DNA of 64,000 nucleotides from Actinosynnema sp. ALI-1.44 (GTDB lineage: Bacteria; Actinomycetota; Actinomycetes; Mycobacteriales; Pseudonocardiaceae): assembly GCF_001984155.1 (NCBI RefSeq), contig NZ_MTQO01000051.1, positions 434,001 through 498,000 on the forward strand, written 5' to 3'. Below the pieces are notes generated by a model that did not search any database, had not been told where the DNA came from, and saw nothing but the letters and a program-made list of their open reading frames with translations. Numbering within the stretch: the first letter of the stretch is position 1; each line of letters opens with the position of its first letter. Of this stretch, positions 42,239-51,845 are shown piece after piece. Made by a program: the position numbers and the translations under genes.

Positions 42239-45200
42239 CACGACGTCTCGGCCTTGATGACCTGTACGACATCGCCGTCCCCAGCCAACCCGCGCTGTCC
42301 CCGGACGGCGGCCGGATCGTGTACGTCGTCCGCACCGCGGATCGCGACAAGGACCGCAACGTGTACACGCTCTGGGAGGTCGGCGCCACGACCGGCGAGG
42401 CCCGGCAGCTCACCCACGAAAGTGCTGACACGGCACCGAGTTGGGCGCCGGACGGATCACGGATCGCGTTCCTGCGCGTCCAGGACGGTCCGCCGCAGGT
42501 GTGGCTGCTGCCGTCGGCGGGCGGGGAGGCCGAACGGATCACCGAACTCCCGCTCGGGGCGGGTGCACCGGTGTGGAGTCCGGACGGCAACCGGATCGCG
42601 TTCTCGGCCGCGGTCGACCTCGCGGGCGAACCGGCGCGGAACGCCCCGGTGGTGGCGGATCGCTTGGACTACAAGGCCGACGGTGCCGGGTTGATCAAGA
42701 CCGTCCGCAAGCACCTGCACGTCCTCGACGTCGCCACGAGGACAGTCCGGCAGGTCACCTTCGGCGATTGGCACGCGGGCGAGCCCACCTGGTCGCCCGA
42801 CGGCACCCGCCTGGCGTTCGCCGCCGGACAGGACGCCGACGCGGACCTGACCTTCCGTTCAGGGGCCTATGTCCTCGACGTGACCACGAGAACCGCGGAG
42901 CCCCGGCTGATCGGCTCGGGCGAAGGCATGGTGGGGCAGGTCGGCTGGACCGCCGACGGCGGTGCGCTCCTGGTGGTCGGACGCCGCGACACCGAGGTCG
43001 GCCATCTCGCGCTGCTGCGGGTTCCGCTCGACGGCGGGGACGCGATCGACCTGACGGCGTCCCTCGACCGCAACGTGATGCCCGGCGGCGCGGGCTACCC
43101 GGGCGCGATCCCGAAACTGACCGCGGACGGCGGTTCGGTGCTGTTCGGTCTCCGCGACCGTGGCTGCACCCACCTGTACTCGGTGGACATCGACGGCGGA
43201 AAGCCGCGCGCGGTCCTGGTAGGCGCCGACCGCGTCGTGTCCGGAATGGACACCGCAGCCGGGCGGGTGGTGGTCGTCCTGGCCACGGACACCTCGTTCG
43301 GGGACATCGCGGTCGTCGACCCGGTCACCGGCGCTGTCGACGTGCGCACCCGGCACAGCCTCGCGGTCGAACTCTTCCCACGCGAGGCACGGGAATTCAC
43401 CACCGGCGACGGCACCGTCGTGCACGGCTGGCTGCTGCGGGACCCGGCGAGGACCGGCGCCGCGCCGCTGCTGCTCGACATCCACGGCGGACCGCACAAC
43501 GCATGGAACGGCACGGCCGACTCGATCCACCTCTACCACCAGGAGCTCGCCGCACGAGGCTGGGCGGTGCTGCTGCTCAACCCGCGAGGCAGTGACGGCT
43601 ACGGCGAGGACTTCTTCACGGGCGCCGTCGGCGAATGGGGCCGAGCCGATGCCCGTGATTTCCTCGACCCGGTGGATCAGCTGGTCGCCGAGGGGATCGC
43701 CGACGCGGACCGCCTCGCCGTGGCGGGGTACAGCTACGGCGGGTTCATGACCTGCTACCTGACCAGTCGCGACGACCGCTTCGCCGCTGCCGTCGCGGGC
43801 GGTGTGGTGAGCGATCTGACCAGCATGGCAGGCACCTCCGACGCCGGGCACTACCTGTCCGTCGCCGAGCTCGGTGGCCGGTCCGGCGACCAGTTCTCGC
43901 CGTTCGCCCAGGTCGAAGAGGTGCGGACGCCGACGCTGATCCTCCAGGGCGCGCAGGACGACCGGTGCCCGGTCGGTCAGGCCGAGCAATGGTTCAGCGC
44001 CCTGCGTACGCGTGGCGTCCCGTCCCGGCTGGTGCTGTATCCGGAGAGCTCACACCTGTTCATCCTGGACGGCCCGCCGTCGCACCGCCTCGACTTCAAC
44101 CGGCGCGTGCTCGAATGGGTCGAGCAGTACGCGGCGCCGGTGGGCGGCGTGTCGCGGGTCCCGATCGACGCGGCGCACTGGCGGCGCCGTCTGGCCGAGC
44201 TGGCGCGCAAGTACCGCGTTCCCGGTGCGGTGCTGGGCATCACGCGGGTCGACGACGCGGAGGTGCACGTCACGTACGGCGTGCTGAGCACGGCGACCGG
44301 TGTCGAGGTCACCGAGGACTCGGTGTTCCAGATCGGCTCGGTGTCGAAGGTGTGGACGTCGACCGTGGTCATGCAACTGGTCGACGAGGGGCTCATCGAC
44401 CTGGACGCGCCGATCTCCGACGTCGTCCCCGAACTGCGGCTGGCCGACCCGGACGTCGCGAAGCAGGTGACGATGCGGCACCTGCTGACGCACACCAGCG
44501 GAATCGACGGCGACGTCTTCACCGACACCGGCCGCGGCGACGACTGTCTCGAGCGCTACGTCGAAGTCCTCGACGAGGCGGCGCAGAACCACCCGCTCGG
44601 CGCGACTTTCTCGTACTGCAACTCGGGCTTCGTGCTCATGGGCCGGGTGATCGAGAAGCTCACCGGGCTGACCTGGGACGCCGCGATGCGGGAGAAGCTG
44701 TTCACCCCGCTGGGCCTGACGCACACCGTGACCCTGCCCGAGGAAGCGGTGATGTTCCGGGCCGCCGTCGGTCACGTCGCCACCGGAGACGAGGACCCGA
44801 AGCCCGCCCCCGTCTGGGGCCTGCCCCGGAGCATGGGACCGGCAGGCTTGATCACCGCGACGACCAAGGACGTGCTCGGGTTCGCCCGGCTGCACCTGAC
44901 AGGCGGTCTCACCCCGTCCGGGGAGCGCGTTCTGACGGCGGAGTCCGCCACCGCGATGGCCGAGAAGCAGACCGACATCCCCGACACGCACTCGCTCGGC
45001 GACTCGTGGGGGCTCGGCTGGATCCGCGACGAATGGGACGGCAGGAGGGTCATCGGCCACGACGGCAACACGATCGGGCAGTCGGCGTTCCTGCGGCTGC
45101 TGCCCGACGAGGGGCTCGCCGTCACCCTGCTCACTAACGGGGGCAACACCCGAGACCTGTACCAGGAGCTGTACCGGGAGATCTTCGCCGAGCTCGCGGG

Positions 45201-45528
45201 CGTGACGATGCCGCAGCCGCTCGTGCCGCCCGAGACTCCGATCACCGTCGACGCTTCGAGGCACATCGGTGTCTACGAGCGAGCCGGTGTGCTGATGGAG
45301 GTCCTCGGCGACGGGGACAGGATCCGGCTCCGGCAGACCGTCACGGGTCCGCTGGCCGATCTCGTGCCGGAGAAGACGACGGAGCACGACCTGGTCCCGG
45401 TGACCGACTCGCTTTTCGTCTGCCGTGAGCCGGGAGCCCGGACGTGGACACCCGTCACCTTCTACACGTTGCCGACCGGAGAGCCGTACATGCACTACGG
45501 GGTGCGGGCGACGCCAAAGGTGTCCTAG
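42235..45528 (+). CDS. fusion of S9 prolyl-oligopeptidase-like peptidase and S12 serine hydrolase
   Basis: The protein has 1097 residues. Residues about 1-400 form a beta-propeller (repeated WSPDGxRIAF-type blades). Residues about 400-645 are an S9 alpha/beta hydrolase with GYSYGG (S500), a DDRCP aspartate region and SSH. Residues about 655-1097 are a complete S12 domain with SVSK (S702-K705), YCN, HDG and a C-terminal beta domain. The S12 half is closely related to the separate hydrolase at 34535-35920. Both active sites look intact, and no signal peptide is present. The chain probably cleaves imported peptides twice: dipeptide or acyl-peptide release by S9 and D-residue removal by S12. The ATGA overlap with the ATPase supports that. 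Confidence 0.9.
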   Translation: MTRRLGLDDLYDIAVPSQPALSPDGGRIVYVVRTADRDKDRNVYTLWEVGATTGEARQLTHESADTAPSWAPDGSRIAFLRVQDGPPQVWLLPSAGGEAERITELPLGAGAPVWSPDGNRIAFSAAVDLAGEPARNAPVVADRLDYKADGAGLIKTVRKHLHVLDVATRTVRQVTFGDWHAGEPTWSPDGTRLAFAAGQDADADLTFRSGAYVLDVTTRTAEPRLIGSGEGMVGQVGWTADGGALLVVGRRDTEVGHLALLRVPLDGGDAIDLTASLDRNVMPGGAGYPGAIPKLTADGGSVLFGLRDRGCTHLYSVDIDGGKPRAVLVGADRVVSGMDTAAGRVVVVLATDTSFGDIAVVDPVTGAVDVRTRHSLAVELFPREAREFTTGDGTVVHGWLLRDPARTGAAPLLLDIHGGPHNAWNGTADSIHLYHQELAARGWAVLLLNPRGSDGYGEDFFTGAVGEWGRADARDFLDPVDQLVAEGIADADRLAVAGYSYGGFMTCYLTSRDDRFAAAVAGGVVSDLTSMAGTSDAGHYLSVAELGGRSGDQFSPFAQVEEVRTPTLILQGAQDDRCPVGQAEQWFSALRTRGVPSRLVLYPESSHLFILDGPPSHRLDFNRRVLEWVEQYAAPVGGVSRVPIDAAHWRRRLAELARKYRVPGAVLGITRVDDAEVHVTYGVLSTATGVEVTEDSVFQIGSVSKVWTSTVVMQLVDEGLIDLDAPISDVVPELRLADPDVAKQVTMRHLLTHTSGIDGDVFTDTGRGDDCLERYVEVLDEAAQNHPLGATFSYCNSGFVLMGRVIEKLTGLTWDAAMREKLFTPLGLTHTVTLPEEAVMFRAAVGHVATGDEDPKPAPVWGLPRSMGPAGLITATTKDVLGFARLHLTGGLTPSGERVLTAESATAMAEKQTDIPDTHSLGDSWGLGWIRDEWDGRRVIGHDGNTIGQSAFLRLLPDEGLAVTLLTNGGNTRDLYQELYREIFAELAGVTMPQPLVPPETPITVDASRHIGVYERAGVLMEVLGDGDRIRLRQTVTGPLADLVPEKTTEHDLVPVTDSLFVCREPGARTWTPVTFYTLPTGEPYMHYGVRATPKVS

Positions 45529-45767
45529 GTGTAATGCCCCGGGAGGTTGTGAACGTGGGACACGCAGTCGGATGATCTTGAGATGAGGGAAGATCTCCGA
45601 GTTCGGTGTGGATCGCGACATGGATATGACACCCTTTGTGTCAGGCCGCGTGGCAGTCAACCGCACCTCAGGGGAACGTGGCGCGAGCCAGCCATCGGTA
45701 CGCGCTGAACTGAACGGTGTCAGCCGAAGGTGACCAGGCGTTGAAATTCCGGGGAGGCGGAACTGTC
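45529..45767. other. 239-base gap after the catabolic operon
   Basis: No gene is visible and no strong terminator hairpin was found. A good ribosome site (GGGAGGCGG) lies at the right end before the next gene. Confidence 0.4.
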
Positions 45768-46169
45768 ATGACTGACGATGTGGCCAGCCAGGTGATCAAG
45801 GCTGAGCAGGATCGGATCCACTGTCTCCTCGACGTGGATCGCGGCACCTACGACCGCTTGCACGCCGCGGAGTACCGGTTGTGCAACCCGACCGGCACCG
45901 TGTGGACGAAGGCCGAATACCTCGATCTCCTCACCACCGGGCGGGTCGTCTACCGGGAACTGGGGTTGATCGGCGACGTGGACGCCATCGTCGGCGCCGA
46001 CGTCGTCGTCCTCCGCTACCGGTGCGTCATCGAACTCACCGTCGACGGCGCGGACATCCCGCGGCACGAGGCCTGGCACACCGACGTCTACACCAATGCC
46101 AGCGGCACGTGGCGTTGTGTCTGGTCGCAAGCCACCGGCATCACGGACCTTCCGTTGGCCGCACCCTGA
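45768..46169 (+). CDS. NTF2-like (DUF4440/SnoaL-type) protein
   Basis: A 133-residue protein has the cone-shaped NTF2-like pattern: an N-terminal helix (DDVASQVIKAEQDRIHCLLDVD), YDRLHAAEYRLCNPTG, a helix KAEYLDLLTTGRV, then strands ending HEAWHTDVYTNASGTWRCVWSQATGI. This matches DUF4440 members, small proteins of varied and often unknown enzymatic or binding function. ATG 45768 is 8 bases after GGGAGGCGG. It stands alone between the catabolic operon and a pseudogene on the other strand. Confidence 0.75.
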   Translation: MTDDVASQVIKAEQDRIHCLLDVDRGTYDRLHAAEYRLCNPTGTVWTKAEYLDLLTTGRVVYRELGLIGDVDAIVGADVVVLRYRCVIELTVDGADIPRHEAWHTDVYTNASGTWRCVWSQATGITDLPLAAP

Positions 46170-46209
46170 CCCAGCACGAGGAATGCGGGACTGGTGTTCG
46201 CCGAACCCC

Positions 46210-47440
46210 TCACGTGTGGGGGACATCGACTGGACGCAGCGCCGCCAGCAGATCCGGCAGGTTCGGATGCCCGGCTGGTACGGACATGGTCACCAGGCAG
46301 TGGAGGTGATCCGGGGAGGCGGCAATCATGTTCTGGATGTAGCGCACCTTCGTTGGCGTCGGGGTGTTGTTGGTGACCTGGGCGGCCAGCGCGGAGCGGT
46401 GCCGGGCGAGGTCCGCCGCTGTGAACGGCGCATCCGGCACGGCACTTCACACGACGCGCAGCCCGGCATCGCCCGGGGTGGACGGGCCGCGATCAGAGCC
46501 CGGACCTGGTTCTGCGCTGTGGTGAAAGCGGTGGCGTCGAAAGCGTTCTGCCATACCGTGCAGAGGCGGGCGATGTGCCTGCCTGCCCGGTCCGCGAAGC
46601 ACTTATCGTCGTCGTCACCGAGGTTGCGCAACTCGATGACACAGGGTGTCTCGAACAGTTCGTGCGGCGGGGTGGACCTGCTGCCCGCCAGCGTCGCTCC
46701 CTTCGCGCCCACCATCAGGCAGTGCAGCCGGGCACGAGGGCGGCACCCATGTTCTGGTGGATCTCTTCACCGTACTTGCGGTCTCGCAGCACGTCCTCGA
46801 TCTTGTCGTGCAGGTCCACAAGGGACGGCACGAGTGCGTCACGGTCCTCCGGTGCCGGATGGGGACCGAGGGCCCGGTTGACCGAGGTGTTGAGGTTCCA
46901 GCCGCGCTCCTGGTAGATCCGCAGCATCGCCTCCTCCAGCACGTACGGCATCCCCGCGTACATCGGGAACGACGCGTTGAACACGGCTTTCAACAGGTCG
47001 ATGTGCCGTAACAACGGCACGGAGTCCACGGGCACGAACGGGTTGATCCGCAACGGCAGCCCGCCGTCCTCGCCGATGGTGAACACGCGGACCCCACCCG
47101 GCACTTGTCCGGTCAGAGCCCGGTACTCGGCCTTGACCGCGCCCGGCAGTGCCTGAGCGCGCACCGAGCGGCCGAAAGCCCCAGCGGAGCGCCGAATGTC
47201 GCCCCATGTCAGGCCCGAGTTCGCGGCCCGCAGTCTGATCAGGTCGCCATCGGACGCGCTGAGCACGCCCGCGGTGACGGCGGTGTCCACGACCCGGCCA
47301 TCCACGTGCGGTCGACATCCGCGGCGCCCGGTTCGGCGACGTCAACCGCGGCGACCTCCCACGAGGTCTCCCGCTGGTTGCGTTTCGCCTGCCGCCCACG
47401 AAACCGCGCCACCTCCCGCTCGGCGATCCGCAACACCCAG
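46210..47440 (-). pseudogene. chimeric, frameshifted pseudogene: sigma-factor-like start joined to a HerA/DUF87-type ATPase
   Basis: Minus-strand coding text continues across frames. First is VLRIAEREVARFRGRQAKR (about 47440-47300), with region-2-like sigma character. Then LIRLRAANSGLTWGDIRR leads into VKAEYRALTGQ, GGVRVFTIGEDG, LPLRINPFVPVDSVPLLRHIDLLKAVF (47305-46715), typical of HerA/DUF87 ATPases. Then VGAKGATLAGSRSTPPHELFETPCVIEL and NLGDDDDKCF (46715-46326) follows in another frame. A fourth piece, 46440-46210 (DLARHRSALAAQVTNNTPTPTKVRYIQNM), is unplaced. At least three frame changes are needed, and the P-loop part of the ATPase is absent. A deletion fusing two genes, followed by decay, explains this best. 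Confidence 0.6.
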
Positions 47441-47696
47441 GTGAGAAAACTGGACCTCGAACTCCGAATCCGAGGTCACCACGCTGCTCTCTCGACACCG
47501 GGACAGCGAAACGCAGAACCAGCTGAACTCAGTGCGCTCAATGCCAATGGTTGTACGACGACGGCCAATGACTGGGGGCGGTTCGGCCTGAAGACTTGAG
47601 CTCGGGCAATCCGCTCGGTTGCCGATCTTTGATATGGAGGAACAGGATGCGACAACGTTCAGCGCCAACACCGTTCCTTGCTGTTGGGGGAGGACC

Positions 47697-49253
47697 ATGC
47701 TGAAAGTCGTTACGCGGGCGCCGTCTGTTGTCGCCATGGTAGCCGCCGTCGTGGCCACCATGGGCGTCGGGAACAGCGCGGTCGCCGAAACGAACCCCGT
47801 CATCGCCGCGGCCAAGGTGTGCAACATCGGAAGCTGCAGCGCGGAAGCGACCCTCACTGTCGACGGCGCAGGCCGTGAGATCCTGACGGTCAGCGACAAC
47901 CACGCCGACGACAGTTCGGCGGTTGCGGTGTACTGGGTCGAAGGTCGTACTGGCCCGCCCACATACGTCTGGGCCCACGGCAACGGCACCAAGACACGCC
48001 ACCAGATCGAGCCGGACGTGCCCGCCGGGAAGTACGTCAAGTTCCGCGCCTGCATCGGGGAATACGGCGCCCGCCAGGTGCTGTGGGACACCTGCGGCGA
48101 GACCCAGCAGCCTGCCGGGGTGGCCGCACGCCACGATGCCCCGGTGCTCACTCCGGAGTCCGGGACAACCGCGCAGGCCGCGGCCGACAAGGTCAAGGTC
48201 ATGAGTTGGAACCTGGGCGCGGGTGCGAATTTCCAGGAGATCGACGGCTGGGCTGACACGATCGCTGCCCACCGGCCCGACGTCGTCGGTGTGCAGGAAG
48301 CCTGCAAGACCGATATCGACGGAGTGGAGAAAAGGCTTCGGGACAAGCACGGCCTCGACTACCAGCTCGAATACGGCATGGTTGAGTCCAAGCCGGGGCC
48401 CTGCGGCTTCCCGACGACTGATTTCGGGCAAGCCATGCTGTCGCTGCGCCCCATGACAGACGTGAAGATGGTCAGGTACCAAGTCCAGAACCCGGACGAA
48501 AAACGTGGTTACATGTACGGCACCATCAATGTCGACGGTGGTCTGGTCCGGGTCTTCAACACCCACCTCGAAGAGCCGAGCAAGCCGGAAAAGACCGCGC
48601 AGGCCAAGGAATTGGCCGAAGCGACCATGAGCATGCCACGGGCGCTGGTCCTCGGCGACCTGAACGCGCAGCCAGAGGACGGCCGGGAAACCACCTACCT
48701 GCCGCCGGATCAGCAGACCCATCTGGTGCCGCTGTTCAACGCGGGCTTCCGCGATATCGATCGCAACTGCAACCGCAACCGCAACCCCGGTTGTCTGCAG
48801 ACTCGAGACAACTCGCCCAGCAAGTACGACTACATCTTCATGCGGCTGTTGACCGAGACCGCGCGACCTGCGGTGCCCGACACCACGTTCTCCGACCACC
48901 GGCCAGTCATCGGCACCGTTGAGCTGAGCCCCGGCTGGGAAGATGCGGCGGCCTGCAACTACAACAGTTGCGTCGCCAAGGTCACCTTCAAACACGATGG
49001 CGAACACCTGCTCGTCGAGGACACCAATGCGAACGGCCTTTCCGCGGTCGGCGTCTACTGGGTCCAGGGCAAGGGGCGACAGCACACCGTCGTCTGGAAC
49101 TCGCACGGCCACGACAGCCCCAAGAATCCGGTCGACGAGAATCTGACCATCGCAGAAGGCCAGTGGATCATGTACAGATCGTGCAGTGGCCACGGAGGCG
49201 CCAAGATCGTCTTCTGGGACACCTGCGGCAACGTCCACTTCGCCTTCGCCTGA
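47697..49253 (+). CDS. secreted endonuclease/exonuclease/phosphatase-fold enzyme with duplicated flanking domains
   Basis: The protein has 518 residues. A signal peptide occupies about residues 1-31. Domain 1 (40-135) and domain 3 (418-518) are copies of each other; both contain xVYWVxG, a tryptophan-rich middle, and end VLWDTCGE or VFWDTCGN. Between them, residues about 165-415 form an EEP fold with MSWNLG, VGVQEAC, NTHLE, LGDLNAQ, KYDYIF and FSDHRPVIG, all catalytic landmarks. It could be a secreted nuclease, sphingomyelinase or other phosphodiesterase; sequence alone does not decide. ATG 47697 follows GGGGGAGGA. It stands alone and ends at a strong terminator. Confidence 0.88.
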   Translation: MLKVVTRAPSVVAMVAAVVATMGVGNSAVAETNPVIAAAKVCNIGSCSAEATLTVDGAGREILTVSDNHADDSSAVAVYWVEGRTGPPTYVWAHGNGTKTRHQIEPDVPAGKYVKFRACIGEYGARQVLWDTCGETQQPAGVAARHDAPVLTPESGTTAQAAADKVKVMSWNLGAGANFQEIDGWADTIAAHRPDVVGVQEACKTDIDGVEKRLRDKHGLDYQLEYGMVESKPGPCGFPTTDFGQAMLSLRPMTDVKMVRYQVQNPDEKRGYMYGTINVDGGLVRVFNTHLEEPSKPEKTAQAKELAEATMSMPRALVLGDLNAQPEDGRETTYLPPDQQTHLVPLFNAGFRDIDRNCNRNRNPGCLQTRDNSPSKYDYIFMRLLTETARPAVPDTTFSDHRPVIGTVELSPGWEDAAACNYNSCVAKVTFKHDGEHLLVEDTNANGLSAVGVYWVQGKGRQHTVVWNSHGHDSPKNPVDENLTIAEGQWIMYRSCSGHGGAKIVFWDTCGNVHFAFA

Positions 49254-49274
49254 GAACCGCCGACGAACCACCAT

Positions 49275-49305
49275 CGCGCTCCCGGCTCGTCCAGCCGGGA
49301 GCGCG
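49275..49305. terminator. bidirectional terminator hairpin
   Basis: A perfect 13-base inverted repeat (CGCGCTCCCGGCT and its complement) encloses a 5-base loop CGTCC. It lies between the convergent EEP-enzyme and VOC-protein genes and probably terminates both. Confidence 0.8.
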
Positions 49306-49323
49306 TGCACGCGGGGAACTGAA

Positions 49324-49677
49324 TCAGTCCTGGTCCGGTGGGCTCACCAGTTCGTACACGTTGCCGTCGGGACCGCGGAAGTGCTGCCAGGTCGGACCGG
49401 GTTCGCCGACCAGTTCCACGCCCGCCCCCCGCAACCGCGCCACGGCCGCGGGCAGGTCGCGCACCGTGAACCCGGCGACCGGTCCGGTGACGAAATGTTC
49501 CTTGCCCTGGTAGTCCTCGCCGAACACCTCGACGTTGTTGCCTTCGGGAAGCTTGAACACCCAGAAACCCGGCTCCTGGTGCGCCAGCGGCAGCCCGAGC
49601 ACAGTGCCGTAGAAGTCCGCCAGTTCACGCGCCCGCGCGGTCCGTGTCCCCAGCCAACCCAAACCGATGATCTCCAT
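49324..49677 (-). CDS. VOC-family (glyoxalase/bleomycin-resistance fold) protein
   Basis: A 117-residue protein has the paired beta-alpha-beta units of the vicinal-oxygen-chelate fold: GLGWLGTRTARARELADFYGTVLGLPL and GFWVFKLPEGNNVEVFG, then VAGFTVRDLPAAVARLRGAGVELVGEPG and HFRGPDGNVYELVSP, with the C-terminal glutamate that often binds metal. Family members include glyoxalases, dioxygenases and antibiotic-binding proteins; I cannot tell which. The start at 49677 follows GAGGAGG on the minus strand. The M4 protease start is divergent across 149 bases. Confidence 0.85.
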   Translation of the reverse strand: MEIIGLGWLGTRTARARELADFYGTVLGLPLAHQEPGFWVFKLPEGNNVEVFGEDYQGKEHFVTGPVAGFTVRDLPAAVARLRGAGVELVGEPGPTWQHFRGPDGNVYELVSPPDQD

Positions 49678-49826
49678 GACCACCTCCTCGACCTCCCATC
49701 GAACAACTTCGACGCCGCTTGAGGTCAAGGGCGCGTCACCTCGTGAAAACCTCGCGAAAACGCGAAGAAACAGGCGGATGGTCTGCTGATGCCCGTCATG
49801 CGGTCCGTGCGAGGGGGCGATCAGGG

Positions 49827-51809
49827 TTGAGATCCATTCATCCAGCCGGTGCTGTGCTGGCCATCGCGGCGAGTGTCGTGGTCGCCATACCGGTTGAGGC
49901 GGGCGCCGCTGCGGTCACCACCGAAACTGTGGCCGTTGCCCGTGCGCAGCGGTCGATCGCCTCGCATCCCAAGGCGATCCAGGGCAGTGCGGGTGATCAG
50001 TACTCCGTTTGGCGGACCATCGTCGACAAGGACGGGTCGAGCCACGTCCGGTATCGGCGGACTCATCGCGGCCTGCGGGTCATCGGTGGGGACTTCGTCG
50101 TGCACAACGGCCCCGATGGTTCGTTCAAGGGCACGACCGGCGGGCTGCGGACGCCGCTCTCGGTCGACATCACGCCTTCGGTCAAGGCCGCGCCCGCGAC
50201 CGTGACGGCCCAGGCGCAGTTCCGGGGCAGGATCGAGAAAGTGGGCGCGCCGGAGCTGGTGATCGACGCCAAGGACGGCACCGGGGCGTTGGCATGGGAC
50301 ACCCTGGTGTCCGGTGTCAGCGAATCGACCAAGGACATCAGCCGACTGCATGTCCTCGTCGACGCGGCATCCGGCAAGCACATCAGGTCGATCGACGAGG
50401 TGAAGTCCGTCGAAGGTCTGGGCGACGGGGTGTACGAGAGAGGCGTGCCGGTGGAGACCACCCAGCGCTCGAATCCCTTCCGCTTCGAACTTCGGCACCC
50501 GACACGCGCGAACAGCTACACCTGCGACCTGATGAACAAGGGTACCGAGAGCAGTTCGAGCGACCCGTGCTCCCCGATGTTCAGCACGAACAATTTGTGG
50601 GGGAACGGATCCCAGTCCGACAGGAACTCAGCCGCCGTCGACGTCCACTTCGGAGAGTCGGTGTGGCACAGCTACGTCAAGAACGCGCACGGCCGCGACG
50701 GCATCTTCGGTGACGGCCGCGGTATCCCGGCCAAGGTGCACTGGGGCAACAACGTCGTGAACGCCCACTACTCGCTGAGCGGCGGTGAGGACCATGTCGC
50801 GTTCGGCGACGGGCTCAGCAACTCGGCACCGCTCACGAGCATCGACATCGTCGGGCACGAGTACACCCACGGGCTGACCGACTACACCGCCGCGCTCGAG
50901 TACTTCGACGAGTCCGGCGGACTCAACGAGGCGACCAGCGACATCTTCGGCACCATGACCGAGTTCCACGCCAATTCGGCGACACCACGGCCGAACTACG
51001 CGATCGGCGACCGCATCAGCGGGATGCCGACGCGGTTCATGTACGACCCCGCTCTGGACGGGAAATCCGACTCGTGCTGGACGACCGGCACGGCCTACAA
51101 GGACGTGCACTACTCGTCCGGTGTCGGCAACCACTTCTTCTTCCTGCTGGCCGAGGGCAGCGGCAAGACCGCGTACGGCACCAGCCCGACCTGTGACGGC
51201 TCCACGGTGACCGGCATCGGGCAGGGCAAGGCGGCCGACGTCTGGTTCCGGGCGCTGAACGTCTACTTCACGTCCAACACCTCCTACGGCGGGTACAACG
51301 GCGCCCGCAACGCCACACTGCGGGCCGCCGAGGACCTGTACGGCTACTGCAGTACCGAATACCGCGCTGTACAGGCATCCTGGAACGGCGTAGCGGTGGT
51401 CGCGACCCAGGACCCGCCCTGTGGCAACGAGTACCCGCCGAAGTGCCCGCCTGCCGCCGTCAACGACACGAACGTCGCGATCCCGGACGCCAAGACGGGC
51501 AGCCCAGGCACCCCGGCGAAAAGTGAGATCCAGGTCAGCGGTTGTGAAGGCGCTGCGACACAGGGCATCAGGATCGACGTCGACATCAAGCACACCCTCC
51601 GCGGTGACCTGAGCGTCGTCCTCTATGGACCTGGCAACAGCTCATGGGTGCTGAAGAACAACGATCCCACCGACGGCCGGGCCGACATCAAGCTGTTCTT
51701 CGTCGTGGACGCGCGCACTGTCACCGCCAACGGGACGTGGCGGCTGGAGGTGCAGGACTTCGTCAGGGCCGACACCGGCCACATCGACAGGTGGGCGTTG
51801 TCCATCTAG
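49827..51809 (+). CDS. secreted M4 (thermolysin-like) metalloprotease with P domain
   Basis: The protein has 660 residues. A signal peptide (hydrophobic stretch about 7-28) is followed by a propeptide (about 30-210) and a catalytic domain with HEYTH (344-348) and the third zinc ligand E368 in GGLNEATSD. A C-terminal proprotein-convertase-type P domain follows (about 555-660; IDVDIKHTLRGDLSVVLYGP...GHIDRWALSI). The best start is TTG 49827 after GAGGGGG. Earlier in-frame starts would bury the signal peptide. It degrades extracellular protein. It stands alone upstream of the trypsin-fold operon. Confidence 0.92.
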   Translation: MRSIHPAGAVLAIAASVVVAIPVEAGAAAVTTETVAVARAQRSIASHPKAIQGSAGDQYSVWRTIVDKDGSSHVRYRRTHRGLRVIGGDFVVHNGPDGSFKGTTGGLRTPLSVDITPSVKAAPATVTAQAQFRGRIEKVGAPELVIDAKDGTGALAWDTLVSGVSESTKDISRLHVLVDAASGKHIRSIDEVKSVEGLGDGVYERGVPVETTQRSNPFRFELRHPTRANSYTCDLMNKGTESSSSDPCSPMFSTNNLWGNGSQSDRNSAAVDVHFGESVWHSYVKNAHGRDGIFGDGRGIPAKVHWGNNVVNAHYSLSGGEDHVAFGDGLSNSAPLTSIDIVGHEYTHGLTDYTAALEYFDESGGLNEATSDIFGTMTEFHANSATPRPNYAIGDRISGMPTRFMYDPALDGKSDSCWTTGTAYKDVHYSSGVGNHFFFLLAEGSGKTAYGTSPTCDGSTVTGIGQGKAADVWFRALNVYFTSNTSYGGYNGARNATLRAAEDLYGYCSTEYRAVQASWNGVAVVATQDPPCGNEYPPKCPPAAVNDTNVAIPDAKTGSPGTPAKSEIQVSGCEGAATQGIRIDVDIKHTLRGDLSVVLYGPGNSSWVLKNNDPTDGRADIKLFFVVDARTVTANGTWRLEVQDFVRADTGHIDRWALSI

Positions 51810-51845
51810 ACACAGTCATTCTGGGACACTGGGGGCACACCGAAA

